Source: an uncultured Lachnospiraceae bacterium (lineage in GTDB: Bacteria; Bacillota; Clostridia; Lachnospirales; Lachnospiraceae). From it: 48,278 nucleotides of DNA. Numbering within the stretch: the stretch's first letter is position 1; each line of letters begins with the position of its first letter. A program made the translations under genes and the position numbers. The notes beneath the pieces are model-generated. The model searched no databases. It saw only the letters and a list, made by a program, of their open reading frames with translations, and was not told the origin of the DNA. The stretch lies in the NCBI GenBank assembly GCA_910579935.1, contig CAJTVQ010000033.1:1-48278 (forward strand), read 5' to 3'. Shown in pieces: positions 16,481 to 24,931 of the stretch.

Positions 16481-18040
16481 ATGAAGGAAACAACAGTTGC
16501 TTTATATATGAGGCTTTCAAGGGAAGATGATGATGTGAAGGATGAGAGCAACAGCATTGGCAACCAGAGGAAGCTTCTGCTGGGGTTTTTGAAAAAGAAT
16601 CAGGAGCTTGCGGACAGCCCTGTCGTCCAGTATGTAGATGACGGTTACTCAGGCACCGGTTTTGAAAGACCGGGTTTTGTGGAGATGATGGACGGGGTAA
16701 AGAAAGGGAAGATACAGTGTATTATTGTCAAAGATTTCTCACGATTCGGGAGAGATTACATAGAACTTGGGGATTATATTGAACATATCTTCCCGTTCAT
16801 GCAGGTACGTTTTATTGCGGTTAATGATGGCTATGACAGTGAAGAATACAAGGGAAAGACACCGGATATTGACGTGCCTTTCCGTAACCTTGCTTATTCC
16901 CTTTACAGTCAGGATATTTCGGACAAGATAAAGTCATCCCTTGCAGTGCGGAGGAAAAAAGGACTGTATGTGGGTTCTATCCCGCTTTACGGCTACCAGA
17001 GGGATGAAGAAGGTTTCCTCATGCCGGATGAAGAGACTAAGGGGACAGTCCAAAGAATATACAGGGAATACCTTTCGGGAACAGGGCTGGCGGAACTGGC
17101 AAGGAAACTGAATGGGGAGGGAATACCTTCCCCGAAGCAGCACAAAATGAATAAAGGGCTTCTGCGTGGGGAAGAGGGCAAAACTTGTTTTTGGCTTCCC
17201 ACTACGCTCCGGCAGATTCTGAGAAATGAAACTTATACAGGCGTGTTATCTTCCGGCGCTTATAAAAGTGGTCCTCTTGGGAGCGGGAAACGTATCTTTG
17301 TGCCGGAGGATGAGCGTGTCCATGTAGAGAATGCCCATCCGGTTATCATAGACAAAGATACTTTCAGGGAAGTGCAGGAGAGGATGAAGAAGAAAAAGCA
17401 TGGTGAGGCACAGCAGTTTTTGCTGAAAGGGCTTGTACGCTGTGGGGAATGCGGGCGGCTTATGGTAAGGGAAAAGACAAGGTTCCGGTGCAGATATCAG
17501 CAATTTACTGCTCATAGAAACGTGGAGAGCATCCTGGAAGCAGAATTGGAAGGAATTGTATGGAAAGCAGTGGAGATTCAGTTGCGGTTATTGGAAGAAA
17601 AGGAAGTAGTATTCCAAAGGGAAAAGGAATTGTGCGAAGAGAAGTGTAAGAAACTTCTTCCAGAGATTAAAAAGAAGAAGATGCGGGCGGAGAAGAAAAG
17701 AGAAGAGGTCAGGCAGCTTTATCACCAGTACAGGCAGGGTAAAATGGGAAAGGCAGAGTATCTTGCAAGGAAGAAATGGGAAGGGAATCTTGCGGAGGAG
17801 ATGGAGGCAGAACTGGCTGGATTGAAAACGGAGGAAGAAAGGCTGCGGCAGAGGATAGAGGAGACAGATGAGGACAGTGTTTCTATAATGGAAGGGCCGG
17901 GGTGCAGGGGAGATAAGAGGAAGCTGTTGCAGTGCCTGATTGGAAATGTTGATGTGTATTCCGGAAAAACAATTGAAATAAAATGGAAGTTCTGGGATAG
18001 ACTGGAAACCGGCACATATGAGGGAAGCCTGAGTAAATAA
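16481..18040 (+). CDS. Large serine recombinase 3
   Basis: A 519-residue large serine recombinase beginning one base after the stop of recombinase 2, with GGGAGGGG just upstream of the ATG at 16481. The catalytic serine lies in LYMRLSRED; QYVDDGYSGTGFERPGF and VKDFSRFGRDYIELGDY follow. The zinc ribbon opens with CGECGRL but shows only one later Cys (RFRCRYQQF), so the metal site looks incomplete unless a nearby His serves as ligand. The gene ends about 30 bases before the right core GG, so its stop codon adjoins the attachment site, as is usual for integrase genes. Confidence 0.93.
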   Translation: MKETTVALYMRLSREDDDVKDESNSIGNQRKLLLGFLKKNQELADSPVVQYVDDGYSGTGFERPGFVEMMDGVKKGKIQCIIVKDFSRFGRDYIELGDYIEHIFPFMQVRFIAVNDGYDSEEYKGKTPDIDVPFRNLAYSLYSQDISDKIKSSLAVRRKKGLYVGSIPLYGYQRDEEGFLMPDEETKGTVQRIYREYLSGTGLAELARKLNGEGIPSPKQHKMNKGLLRGEEGKTCFWLPTTLRQILRNETYTGVLSSGAYKSGPLGSGKRIFVPEDERVHVENAHPVIIDKDTFREVQERMKKKKHGEAQQFLLKGLVRCGECGRLMVREKTRFRCRYQQFTAHRNVESILEAELEGIVWKAVEIQLRLLEEKEVVFQREKELCEEKCKKLLPEIKKKKMRAEKKREEVRQLYHQYRQGKMGKAEYLARKKWEGNLAEEMEAELAGLKTEEERLRQRIEETDEDSVSIMEGPGCRGDKRKLLQCLIGNVDVYSGKTIEIKWKFWDRLETGTYEGSLSK

Positions 18041-18046
18041 CTTTTT

Positions 18047-18072
18047 TGTGTCATTACCATGACACAAGCAGG
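18047..18072 (+). other. Right attachment site (P arm and GG core)
   Basis: The arm 18047-18070 includes an inner palindrome TGTGTCA (18047-18053) with TGACACA (18060-18066) and ends in the core GG at 18071-18072, the first two bases of the host glycine codon. Together with 7249-7272 it forms an attP inverted repeat matching at 18 of 24 positions. Confidence 0.75.
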
Positions 18073-18466
18073 CCATCTGATCGGTAATCACACATACAGC
18101 CACATACAGCTGAAATCCGGAAACAAAGAAGTCTTCAAAGAGGAACTTATCAGGACAAATGAAATCATCACGGGCATTACGGGGGAGGAAGTGCTATATG
18201 TACGTCCGCCTTACGGGAGCTGGGATAAGGCTTTTGAAACAGAACTGAACATGTTTCCCGTGCTGTGGACGGTGGATCCGCTGGACTGGTGTTCTTCGAA
18301 TGCGGAGCGCATCACGCAGAAGGTGGTTTCAAAGGCGGGGGAGAACGATATCATACTGATGCATGATTACTATCCGTCAACGATAACGGCAGCATTGGAA
18401 GTGGTGGATGAACTGTTGGATAAAGGGTATGAGTTCGTGACGGTAGATGAGATATTGTTTGACTGA
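18071..18466 (+). pseudogene. Polysaccharide deacetylase, 3' part (split by the element)
   Basis: The C-terminal 131 residues of the deacetylase, in frame with codon 95 of the 5' part at 6962. It carries NodB motif 2 with the metal-binding histidines (NHTYSH), motif 3 (RPPYG), motif 4 (VDPLDW) and motif 5 (ILMHDYY), all intact. Conservation of every motif argues that the insertion is recent or that excision still restores the gene. An ATG at 18059, inside the element's attachment arm, could start a 135-residue product, but that product would lack the motif 1 aspartates. The reconstituted 226-residue enzyme is a compact membrane-anchored deacetylase. Confidence 0.9.
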
Positions 18467-18489
18467 ATAGCGATATATATGAACCGAAA

Positions 18490-18519
18490 TTGACATCTTT
18501 CCCAATGCAATGCTAAAAT
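18490..18519 (+). promoter_or_regulatory. Putative promoter of carB
   Basis: TTGACA (18490-18495), 18 bases, TAAAAT (18514-18519), 43 bases before the carB start codon. No PyrR-type attenuator or other leader structure fits in the short untranslated region. Confidence 0.6.
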
Positions 18520-18562
18520 GATATACAGCAGGAAAATTTTGTAGAAGTCAGGAGGACTTTTT

Positions 18563-21500
18563 ATGCCTAAGAGAACAGATATTCATAAGGTGCTAATTAT
18601 TGGTTCAGGACCTATCATTATAGGACAGGCCTGTGAATTTGATTATTCGGGAACACAGGCCTGTAAAGCGCTTCGCAGGCTGGGATACGAGATTGTACTC
18701 GTGAATTCGAATCCGGCGACCATCATGACGGATCCGGAAACGGCGGATGTGACCTATATTGAACCGTTGAATGTGGAACGTATAGAGCAGATCATCGCAA
18801 AGGAGCGTCCGGATGCGCTGCTTCCGAATCTGGGAGGACAGTCGGGACTGAATCTTTGCGCAGAGTTAAACAAGGCAGGCGTCCTTGATAAATATAACGT
18901 GAAAGTGATCGGCGTCCAGGTGGATGCCATTGAGAGAGGGGAAGACCGCATCGAATTCAAAAAGACGATGAAGGAACTCGGAATCGAGATGGCCCGCAGC
19001 GAGGTGGCATATTCCGTGGAAGAAGCGCTTTCGATCGCGGAGCAGCTTGGCTATCCGGTGGTGCTTCGGCCTGCCTATACCATGGGCGGAGCCGGCGGCG
19101 GCCTGGTTTACAACCGGGAAGAATTGAAAACGGTCTGTGCCAGAGGGCTTCAGGCGAGTCTGGTAGGACAGGTTCTGGTGGAAGAGTCCATCCTCGGATG
19201 GGAAGAGCTGGAACTGGAGGTCGTGCGCGATGCGGACAACAATATCATTACCGTATGTTTTATAGAAAACATCGACCCTCTGGGCGTCCATACGGGCGAT
19301 TCCTTCTGTGCCGCACCCATGCTGACGATTTCCGAAGAATGTCAGAAGAAACTGCAGGAGCAGGCATATCGGATCGTGGAATCCGTACAGGTGATCGGGG
19401 GAACCAATGTACAGTTTGCCCATGACCCGGTAACGGACCGTATCATCGTCATCGAAATCAATCCCCGCACCTCGCGTTCCTCCGCACTGGCTTCCAAAGC
19501 AACCGGTTTTCCTATCGCACTGGTTTCTGCCATGCTGGCTGCAGGGCTTACGCTGAAGGATATTCCGTGCGGTAAGTACGGAACGCTGGATAAATATGTA
19601 CCGGACGGCGATTATGTGGTGATCAAATTTGCACGCTGGGCATTTGAAAAATTTAAAGGCGTGGAGGACAAACTGGGAACACAGATGCGCGCCGTGGGCG
19701 AGGTTATGAGTATCGGCAAAACCTATAAAGAGGCATTCCAAAAAGCCATCCGTTCGTTGGAGACAGGACGTTACGGGCTGGGACATGCCAACGATTTTGA
19801 TACGCTGTCGAAAGAAGAACTGTTAAAGAGACTGATCACGCCCTCCAGCGAACGCCATTTCCTGATGTATGAGGCGCTCCGTAAAGGTGCTTCCATAGAG
19901 GAAATTCATGAAATTACCAAAGTGAAGGCATACTTTATCGAACAGATGAAAGAACTGGTGGAGGAAGAGGAGGCTATCCTTGCCTGCCGGGGAAGCCTGC
20001 CGGCGGATGAAATGCTGATCACGGCTAAAAAGGATGGATTTTCGGATAAGTATCTGAGCCAGTTACTGCAGGTTTCCGAAGAGGATATACGCAGCCGCCG
20101 TATAGCGCTGGGCGTGGAGGAAACATGGGAGGGCGTCCATGTCAGCGGGACACCGGACAGCGCTTACTATTTTTCCACCTATAACGGACAGGATAAAAAT
20201 CCGGTCCATACGAATAAACAGAAGATCATGATTCTGGGCGGCGGACCGAACCGCATCGGACAGGGAATCGAATTTGATTACTGCTGTGTACATGCGGCGA
20301 TGGCCCTTAAGAAACTGGGGTTTGAGACTATCATTGTAAACTGTAATCCGGAAACGGTATCCACCGATTACGATACTTCCGATAAATTGTATTTTGAACC
20401 GCTTACGCTGGAAGACGTTCTGAGTATTTATAAAAAAGAAAAGCCTCTTGGTGTGATTGCGCAGTTTGGCGGACAGACACCCTTGAATCTGGCTTCCGAA
20501 CTGGAAAAGAACGGCGTAAGGATTCTCGGCACTTCCCCTTCCGTCATTGACCTGGCGGAAGACCGTGACCAGTTCCGCGCCATGATGGAGAAACTGGAAA
20601 TTCCCATGCCGGAATCCGGTATGGCCGCAACGGTGGAAGAAGCCCTTGCCATTGCGGGAAAGATCGGTTATCCGGTTATGGTGCGTCCTTCGTATGTATT
20701 GGGCGGCAGGGGCATGGAAGTGGTCTATGATGACGAGAGCATGGAAGAGTATATGAAAGCGGCGGCGGGTGTAACTCCGGACCGGCCGATTCTGATCGAC
20801 CGTTTCCTGAATCATGCATTGGAATGCGAAGCGGATGCCATCAGCGACGGGGAACATGCTTTTGTGCCTGCCGTGATGGAGCATATCGAACTGGCCGGTA
20901 TCCATTCTGGGGATTCTGCCTGCATCATTCCTTCCGTGCATATTCCGGCGGAGAATGTGGAAACCATTAAGGAGTATACAAGAAAGATAGCGGAAGAGAT
21001 GCATGTGAAGGGGCTGATGAACATGCAGTATGCGATCGAGAACGGAAAAGTGTTCGTATTGGAAGCCAATCCGAGAGCTTCCCGTACAGTGCCCCTGGTA
21101 TCCAAGGTCTGCAACATCCGCATGGTGCCGCTGGCAACGGAGATTATCACGTCCGAAATTACGGGACGCCCTTCCCCGATCCGGGATCTGAAAGAGCAGG
21201 TCATTCCGAATTACGGGGTAAAAGAAGCGGCATTTCCATTCAATATGTTTCCGGAAGTCGACCCGATTCTCGGACCGGAAATGCGTTCTACCGGAGAAGT
21301 CCTCGGCCTGTCCGCATCTTACGGCGAAGCCTTTTTCAAAGCGCAGGAAGCAGTCCAGTCAAAGCTGCCCATGGGCGGGACGGTTCTTATTTCCGTCAAT
21401 AAAAAAGATAAAGACGAGGTAGTGGAAGTGGCCAGAAGCCTTGCGGAAGACGGTTTTAAGATCGTGGCCACGGGCGGTACGTATGATCTGATCACCGGAG

Positions 21501-21787
21501 CCGGTATAGAAGCAAAGAAGGCCAAGAAGCTGTATGAAGGGCGTCCGAATGTAGGCGATATGATCACCAACGGGGATTTTGACCTGATCATTAATTCCCC
21601 GGTGGGAAAGGACAGCATACACGATGACAGTTATCTGCGAAAAGCGGCTATTAAGGCAAAAGTCCCTTATATTACCACCGTTGCGGCGGCAAAGGTAACG
21701 GCAGAAGGAATCCATTACCTGAAAACCCATGAAGGCAGTGTAATCAAGTCCCTGCAGGAACTTCACAGTGAGATTCATGACAAATAA
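18563..21787 (+). CDS. carB: Carbamoyl-phosphate synthase large subunit
   Basis: Makes carbamoyl phosphate from bicarbonate, ammonia (delivered from glutamine by CarA) and two ATP, feeding pyrimidine and arginine synthesis. Full length at 1074 residues. Two homologous ATP-grasp halves are visible: the first opens GSGPIIIGQACEFDYSGTQA, the second GGGPNRIGQGIEFDY near residue 558. A C-terminal MGS-like allosteric domain begins around 940 (GTVLISVNKKD). The ATG at 18563 follows AGGAGG (18550-18555) by 7 bases. carA and other pyrimidine genes are not in the window, so the large subunit gene is detached from its partner here. Confidence 0.97.
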   Translation: MPKRTDIHKVLIIGSGPIIIGQACEFDYSGTQACKALRRLGYEIVLVNSNPATIMTDPETADVTYIEPLNVERIEQIIAKERPDALLPNLGGQSGLNLCAELNKAGVLDKYNVKVIGVQVDAIERGEDRIEFKKTMKELGIEMARSEVAYSVEEALSIAEQLGYPVVLRPAYTMGGAGGGLVYNREELKTVCARGLQASLVGQVLVEESILGWEELELEVVRDADNNIITVCFIENIDPLGVHTGDSFCAAPMLTISEECQKKLQEQAYRIVESVQVIGGTNVQFAHDPVTDRIIVIEINPRTSRSSALASKATGFPIALVSAMLAAGLTLKDIPCGKYGTLDKYVPDGDYVVIKFARWAFEKFKGVEDKLGTQMRAVGEVMSIGKTYKEAFQKAIRSLETGRYGLGHANDFDTLSKEELLKRLITPSSERHFLMYEALRKGASIEEIHEITKVKAYFIEQMKELVEEEEAILACRGSLPADEMLITAKKDGFSDKYLSQLLQVSEEDIRSRRIALGVEETWEGVHVSGTPDSAYYFSTYNGQDKNPVHTNKQKIMILGGGPNRIGQGIEFDYCCVHAAMALKKLGFETIIVNCNPETVSTDYDTSDKLYFEPLTLEDVLSIYKKEKPLGVIAQFGGQTPLNLASELEKNGVRILGTSPSVIDLAEDRDQFRAMMEKLEIPMPESGMAATVEEALAIAGKIGYPVMVRPSYVLGGRGMEVVYDDESMEEYMKAAAGVTPDRPILIDRFLNHALECEADAISDGEHAFVPAVMEHIELAGIHSGDSACIIPSVHIPAENVETIKEYTRKIAEEMHVKGLMNMQYAIENGKVFVLEANPRASRTVPLVSKVCNIRMVPLATEIITSEITGRPSPIRDLKEQVIPNYGVKEAAFPFNMFPEVDPILGPEMRSTGEVLGLSASYGEAFFKAQEAVQSKLPMGGTVLISVNKKDKDEVVEVARSLAEDGFKIVATGGTYDLITGAGIEAKKAKKLYEGRPNVGDMITNGDFDLIINSPVGKDSIHDDSYLRKAAIKAKVPYITTVAAAKVTAEGIHYLKTHEGSVIKSLQELHSEIHDK

Positions 21788-21842
21788 AAGCTAAAATCCG
21801 ATTGCAGAAATGATTCAGGATGATACTGAGGGATATAAAATG

Positions 21843-22343
21843 GAGAGAATGGCTGGGCATGGAATATCCATTTGAAAAACCGGGGCATTGCTGTTGTGAT
21901 GCTGTTGTTTACCGTAACTGCAGTAATCGGCATATGCGGTTCTGGATGGCAGGCTGCTGGAGGAAAAGCCCTGGGAAGGAATGGAAGATTATGATTTTAC
22001 CCAAAGCGAATGGTACCGGAAGGCTGTGGAGGCAGACGGGGCTGCTTGTAGTGGTGCGGAAAGAAAAAGAGATCGCGCAGTCGCTGGGCAACTCGTATTA
22101 TGCATTTTACCGTGTGAATGTCAGACGGAATACTTATGAGATCGTCAAAGGTTCCGAATATATCAATGCAAGGGTTCCGGCGCATCCGTGGTTCCGATCG
22201 CCGCATTGACGACAAACACGCTGGCGGAGGATGTGGCACGTACCGCACATGCCGGAATGAATGTACATATGGCGAAGCCGGTAATGACGGAAAAGCTGTA
22301 GGATACATTGTATGAACTGATCCAGAAATCGCGGAAGGGATGA
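21843..22343 (+). pseudogene. Decayed hybrid sensor histidine kinase
   Basis: Fragments of one membrane sensor appear in successive frames. First comes a membrane helix (GIAVVMLLFTVTAVIGICG, near 21877-21935). An extracellular sensor piece DYDFTQSEWYRKAVEADG follows near 21985-22040, then a linker stretch SYYAFYRVNVRRNTYEIVKG near 22095-22155. Last is the C-terminal half of a receiver domain read from 22191 (VPIAALTTNTLAEDV, GMNVHMAKPV) with an in-frame TAG at 22299 and a natural end at 22341-22343. The kinase core and the phospho-acceptor half of the receiver are missing. Frameshifts plus deletions mark it as a dead gene between carB and the aldo/keto reductase. Confidence 0.75.
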
Positions 22344-22390
22344 AATAAGGGAAAAGCAGGTATAAACAGGACAGGAAAGGAGCAGGAAAT

Positions 22391-23521
22391 ATGGTTTACA
22401 GGGATTATCAGGATTTAAAATTATCAGCTCTCGGTATGGGCGCCATGCATCTGCCGGTGACAGACGGGGACGATGCCAGGATCGATGAAGAAAAAACGAT
22501 GGAAATGGTGGCATATGCCATGGAACACGGCATTAATTATTATGATACCGCATGGGGATATCATGGGGGAAATTCCGAACTTGTGATAGGCAGGGCGCTG
22601 AGCTGCTATCCGAGGGAAACTTATTATCTGGCAACAAAGTTCCCCGGCTATGACCTTTCCAATATGGATAAGGTGGAAGAGATTTTTGAAAAGCAGTTGG
22701 AAAAGTGCGGTGTGGAGTATTTTGATTTTTACCTGTTCCACAATGTATGTGAAATGAACATCGATGCTTATCTGGACCCCAAATACGGGATTTTCGAGTA
22801 TCTGACAGAACAGAAAAGAAACGGGCGTATCCGTCATCTTGGATTCTCCGCCCATGGGAGCCGTGAGATCATGGAGCGTTTCCTGAAAGCTTACGGCAGT
22901 CAGATGGAATTTGGTCAGATACAGCTTAACTGGCTGGACTGGTCATTTCAGGATGCAAAGGCGAAGGTGGAACTGCTGAATGAACATCATATACCGGTAT
23001 GGGTCATGGAGCCTTTAAGGGGCGGCAGACTGGCATCTCTTTCGGAAGAAAATACAAAGAAGCTGCAAGAACTCCGGCCGGAGGAAAATGTTCCCGCATG
23101 GGCGTTCCGTTTCCTGCAGAGTATATCCGGTGTTATAATGGTGCTGTCCGGTATGTCCGATCATGAACAGCTTCGTGAGAATATCCGTACCTATGAAACG
23201 AACCAGCCTTTGAATGAAGAGGAAATGACGGTCCTGCTTTCCATCGCGGACGAACTGCTGGGCAGGAAGAACCTTCCCTGTACCGCCTGTCATTACTGCG
23301 TGGGCCATTGTCCGAAAGGGCTGGATATTCCGGAACTTTTGAAACTATATAATGAACATACTTTTACCGGAGGCGGCTTTATTGCGCCGATGGCGCTGAT
23401 GGCGGTGCCGGAGGAGAAACAGCCGGGCGCATGTGTCGGATGCAGGAGCTGTGAAGCGGTATGCCCGCAGCAGATTAAGATTTCGGAAGCAATGAAGGAG
23501 TTTGCAGGCATGTTGGGATGA
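22391..23521 (+). CDS. Aldo/keto reductase with C-terminal 4Fe-4S ferredoxin domain
   Basis: A 376-residue NADPH-type oxidoreductase. The TIM-barrel aldo/keto reductase part (about 1-280) has the catalytic pattern YYDTAWGYHGGNSE (Asp and Tyr) and a KFPGYD stretch at the catalytic lysine strand. The C-terminal part (about 290-376) carries two iron-sulfur motifs: CTACHYC...CP and CVGCRSCEAVCP. This architecture is common in anaerobes; the substrate is unknown and electrons could pass between the barrel and ferredoxin. The ATG at 22391 follows AGGAAAGGAG. No metabolic partner is evident, and it lies between a dead sensor gene and rarA. Confidence 0.92.
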   Translation: MVYRDYQDLKLSALGMGAMHLPVTDGDDARIDEEKTMEMVAYAMEHGINYYDTAWGYHGGNSELVIGRALSCYPRETYYLATKFPGYDLSNMDKVEEIFEKQLEKCGVEYFDFYLFHNVCEMNIDAYLDPKYGIFEYLTEQKRNGRIRHLGFSAHGSREIMERFLKAYGSQMEFGQIQLNWLDWSFQDAKAKVELLNEHHIPVWVMEPLRGGRLASLSEENTKKLQELRPEENVPAWAFRFLQSISGVIMVLSGMSDHEQLRENIRTYETNQPLNEEEMTVLLSIADELLGRKNLPCTACHYCVGHCPKGLDIPELLKLYNEHTFTGGGFIAPMALMAVPEEKQPGACVGCRSCEAVCPQQIKISEAMKEFAGMLG

Positions 23522-23588
23522 CGGATTTCGGCAGGCTTTGGCCGGTCTGTCTTCAGACTGTCCGCTCCGGCAGATACAGGAGGAAGCG

Positions 23589-24920
23589 ATGGATTTATTT
23601 GAGTACATGCGAAGTACAAACCTGGAAAAGGAGTCTCCGCTGGCGGCAAGACTGCGTCCGAAAACTTTGGAGGAAGTGGTAGGGCAGCAGCATATAATCG
23701 GCAGGGACAAGCTGCTTTACCGTGCTATTAAAGCGGATAAGCTCAGTTCGATTCTGTTTTACGGTCCGCCGGGAACGGGCAAGACCACTTTGGCAAAAGT
23801 CATTGCCAACACCACCAGCGCGGAATTTACCCAGATCAATGCTACGGTGGCGGGTAAGAAAGATATGGAAGAAGTAGTGGCGAAGGCGAAGGACGCCCAG
23901 GGGATGTATGGAAAGAAAACCATTCTTTTTATTGATGAAATACACCGTTTTAACAAGGGGCAGCAGGATTATCTGCTCCCTTTTGTGGAGGATGGCACCA
24001 TTATTCTGATCGGCGCAACGACGGAGAATCCCTATTTTGAAGTAAACGGCGCATTGATCTCCCGTTCTATCGTGTTCGAATTAAAGCCTTTATCAAAGGA
24101 GGATATCAAAACCCTGATCCACCGGGCTGTTTATGACTGCGACAGGGGGATGGGCGCTTATGAGGCGGAAATTGAGGAAGATGCCATGGAGTTTCTCGCG
24201 GATTTGTCAGGCGGTGATGCGCGGCATGCACTGAATGCGGTGGAACTGGGGGTTATGACCACCGAAAGGAGTGAAGGCGGGAAGATACACATTACGGTAG
24301 AAGTGGCGCAGGAATGCATCCAGAAGCGGGTCATGCGTTATGACAAAACCGGTGATAACCATTATGATACGATATCCGCGTTCATTAAGAGTATGAGAGG
24401 CTCCGATCCGGATGCGGCGGTTTATTATCTGGCACGGATGCTGTATGCCGGGGAAAGCGTTACCTTCATTGCGCGCAGGATCATGATATGCGCTTCGGAG
24501 GATGTGGGGAATGCGGACCCGCAGGCCCTTCAGGTGGCGGTAGCGGCATCGCAGGCGGTAGAGCGGATCGGGATGCCGGAGGCCCAGATCGTGCTGGCTC
24601 AGGCGGTTACCTACGTAGCCAGCGCACCGAAAAGCAATGCGGCGGTGACGGCCATCGGAGAGGCGGCGGATGCGGTGCAGGAGACAGGGAATCTGCCTAT
24701 TCCCGTGCATCTGCAGGATGCCCACTATAAGGGTGCGGCGAAGCTGGGGCACGGAACGGGATACAAATATGCCCATGATTATCCGAACCATTATGTGAAA
24801 CAGCAATATCTGCCTTATGAACTGAGCGGCAGGGAGTTTTACAGGCCGTCTGGCAGCGGATATGAGGTGAAGATAAAGGAACATATGGCAAGAATAAAAA
24901 AAGAAGCGGAAGAGGAGTGA
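23589..24920 (+). CDS. rarA: Replication-associated recombination protein A (RarA/MgsA)
   Basis: AAA+ ATPase of the clamp-loader-like WHIP/RarA group that acts at stalled replication forks and binds single-strand DNA-binding protein. 443 residues from the ATG at 23589, with AGGAGG (23578-23583) five bases upstream; longer readings lack a ribosome site. Walker A GPPGTGKTTLAKVIA, Walker B/sensor DEIHRFNKGQQD and sensor GATTENPYF are present, followed by the C-terminal tetramerisation domain with the conserved SAMRGSDPDAA-like segment (here SMRGSDPDAAVYYLARM). The next gene follows after 11 bases. Confidence 0.95.
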   Translation: MDLFEYMRSTNLEKESPLAARLRPKTLEEVVGQQHIIGRDKLLYRAIKADKLSSILFYGPPGTGKTTLAKVIANTTSAEFTQINATVAGKKDMEEVVAKAKDAQGMYGKKTILFIDEIHRFNKGQQDYLLPFVEDGTIILIGATTENPYFEVNGALISRSIVFELKPLSKEDIKTLIHRAVYDCDRGMGAYEAEIEEDAMEFLADLSGGDARHALNAVELGVMTTERSEGGKIHITVEVAQECIQKRVMRYDKTGDNHYDTISAFIKSMRGSDPDAAVYYLARMLYAGESVTFIARRIMICASEDVGNADPQALQVAVAASQAVERIGMPEAQIVLAQAVTYVASAPKSNAAVTAIGEAADAVQETGNLPIPVHLQDAHYKGAAKLGHGTGYKYAHDYPNHYVKQQYLPYELSGREFYRPSGSGYEVKIKEHMARIKKEAEEE

Positions 24921-24931
24921 AATAGAAGCGG

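Larger units (their letters stand above)
7247..18072 (+). mobile_element. Integrative element with three serine recombinases, inserted in a deacetylase gene
   Basis: The element lies between two copies of a GG core (7247-7248 and 18071-18072) and is 10,824 bp long counting one core. Outside the cores the two halves of one deacetylase gene join in frame. All genes point the same way as the host gene. Its right part carries a DUF6870 gene and three large serine recombinases. Its left part carries a signalling operon: leader-like peptide, sigma factor, PP2C phosphatase, two HATPase-type proteins (one fused to a symporter) and a cNMP-binding protein. No relaxase, type IV secretion, capsid or resistance genes are present, so it appears to be a non-conjugative integrative element. 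Confidence 0.9.

Noticed and set aside
18520..18562. Pyrimidine attenuator or riboswitch before carB
   Set aside because: The leader between the promoter and start codon is about 40 bases, too short for such a structure.
18866..21004. Two long minus-strand open frames (about 306 and 313 codons)
   Set aside because: Lie wholly inside carB on the opposite strand, Cys/His/Arg-rich translation typical of antisense shadows.
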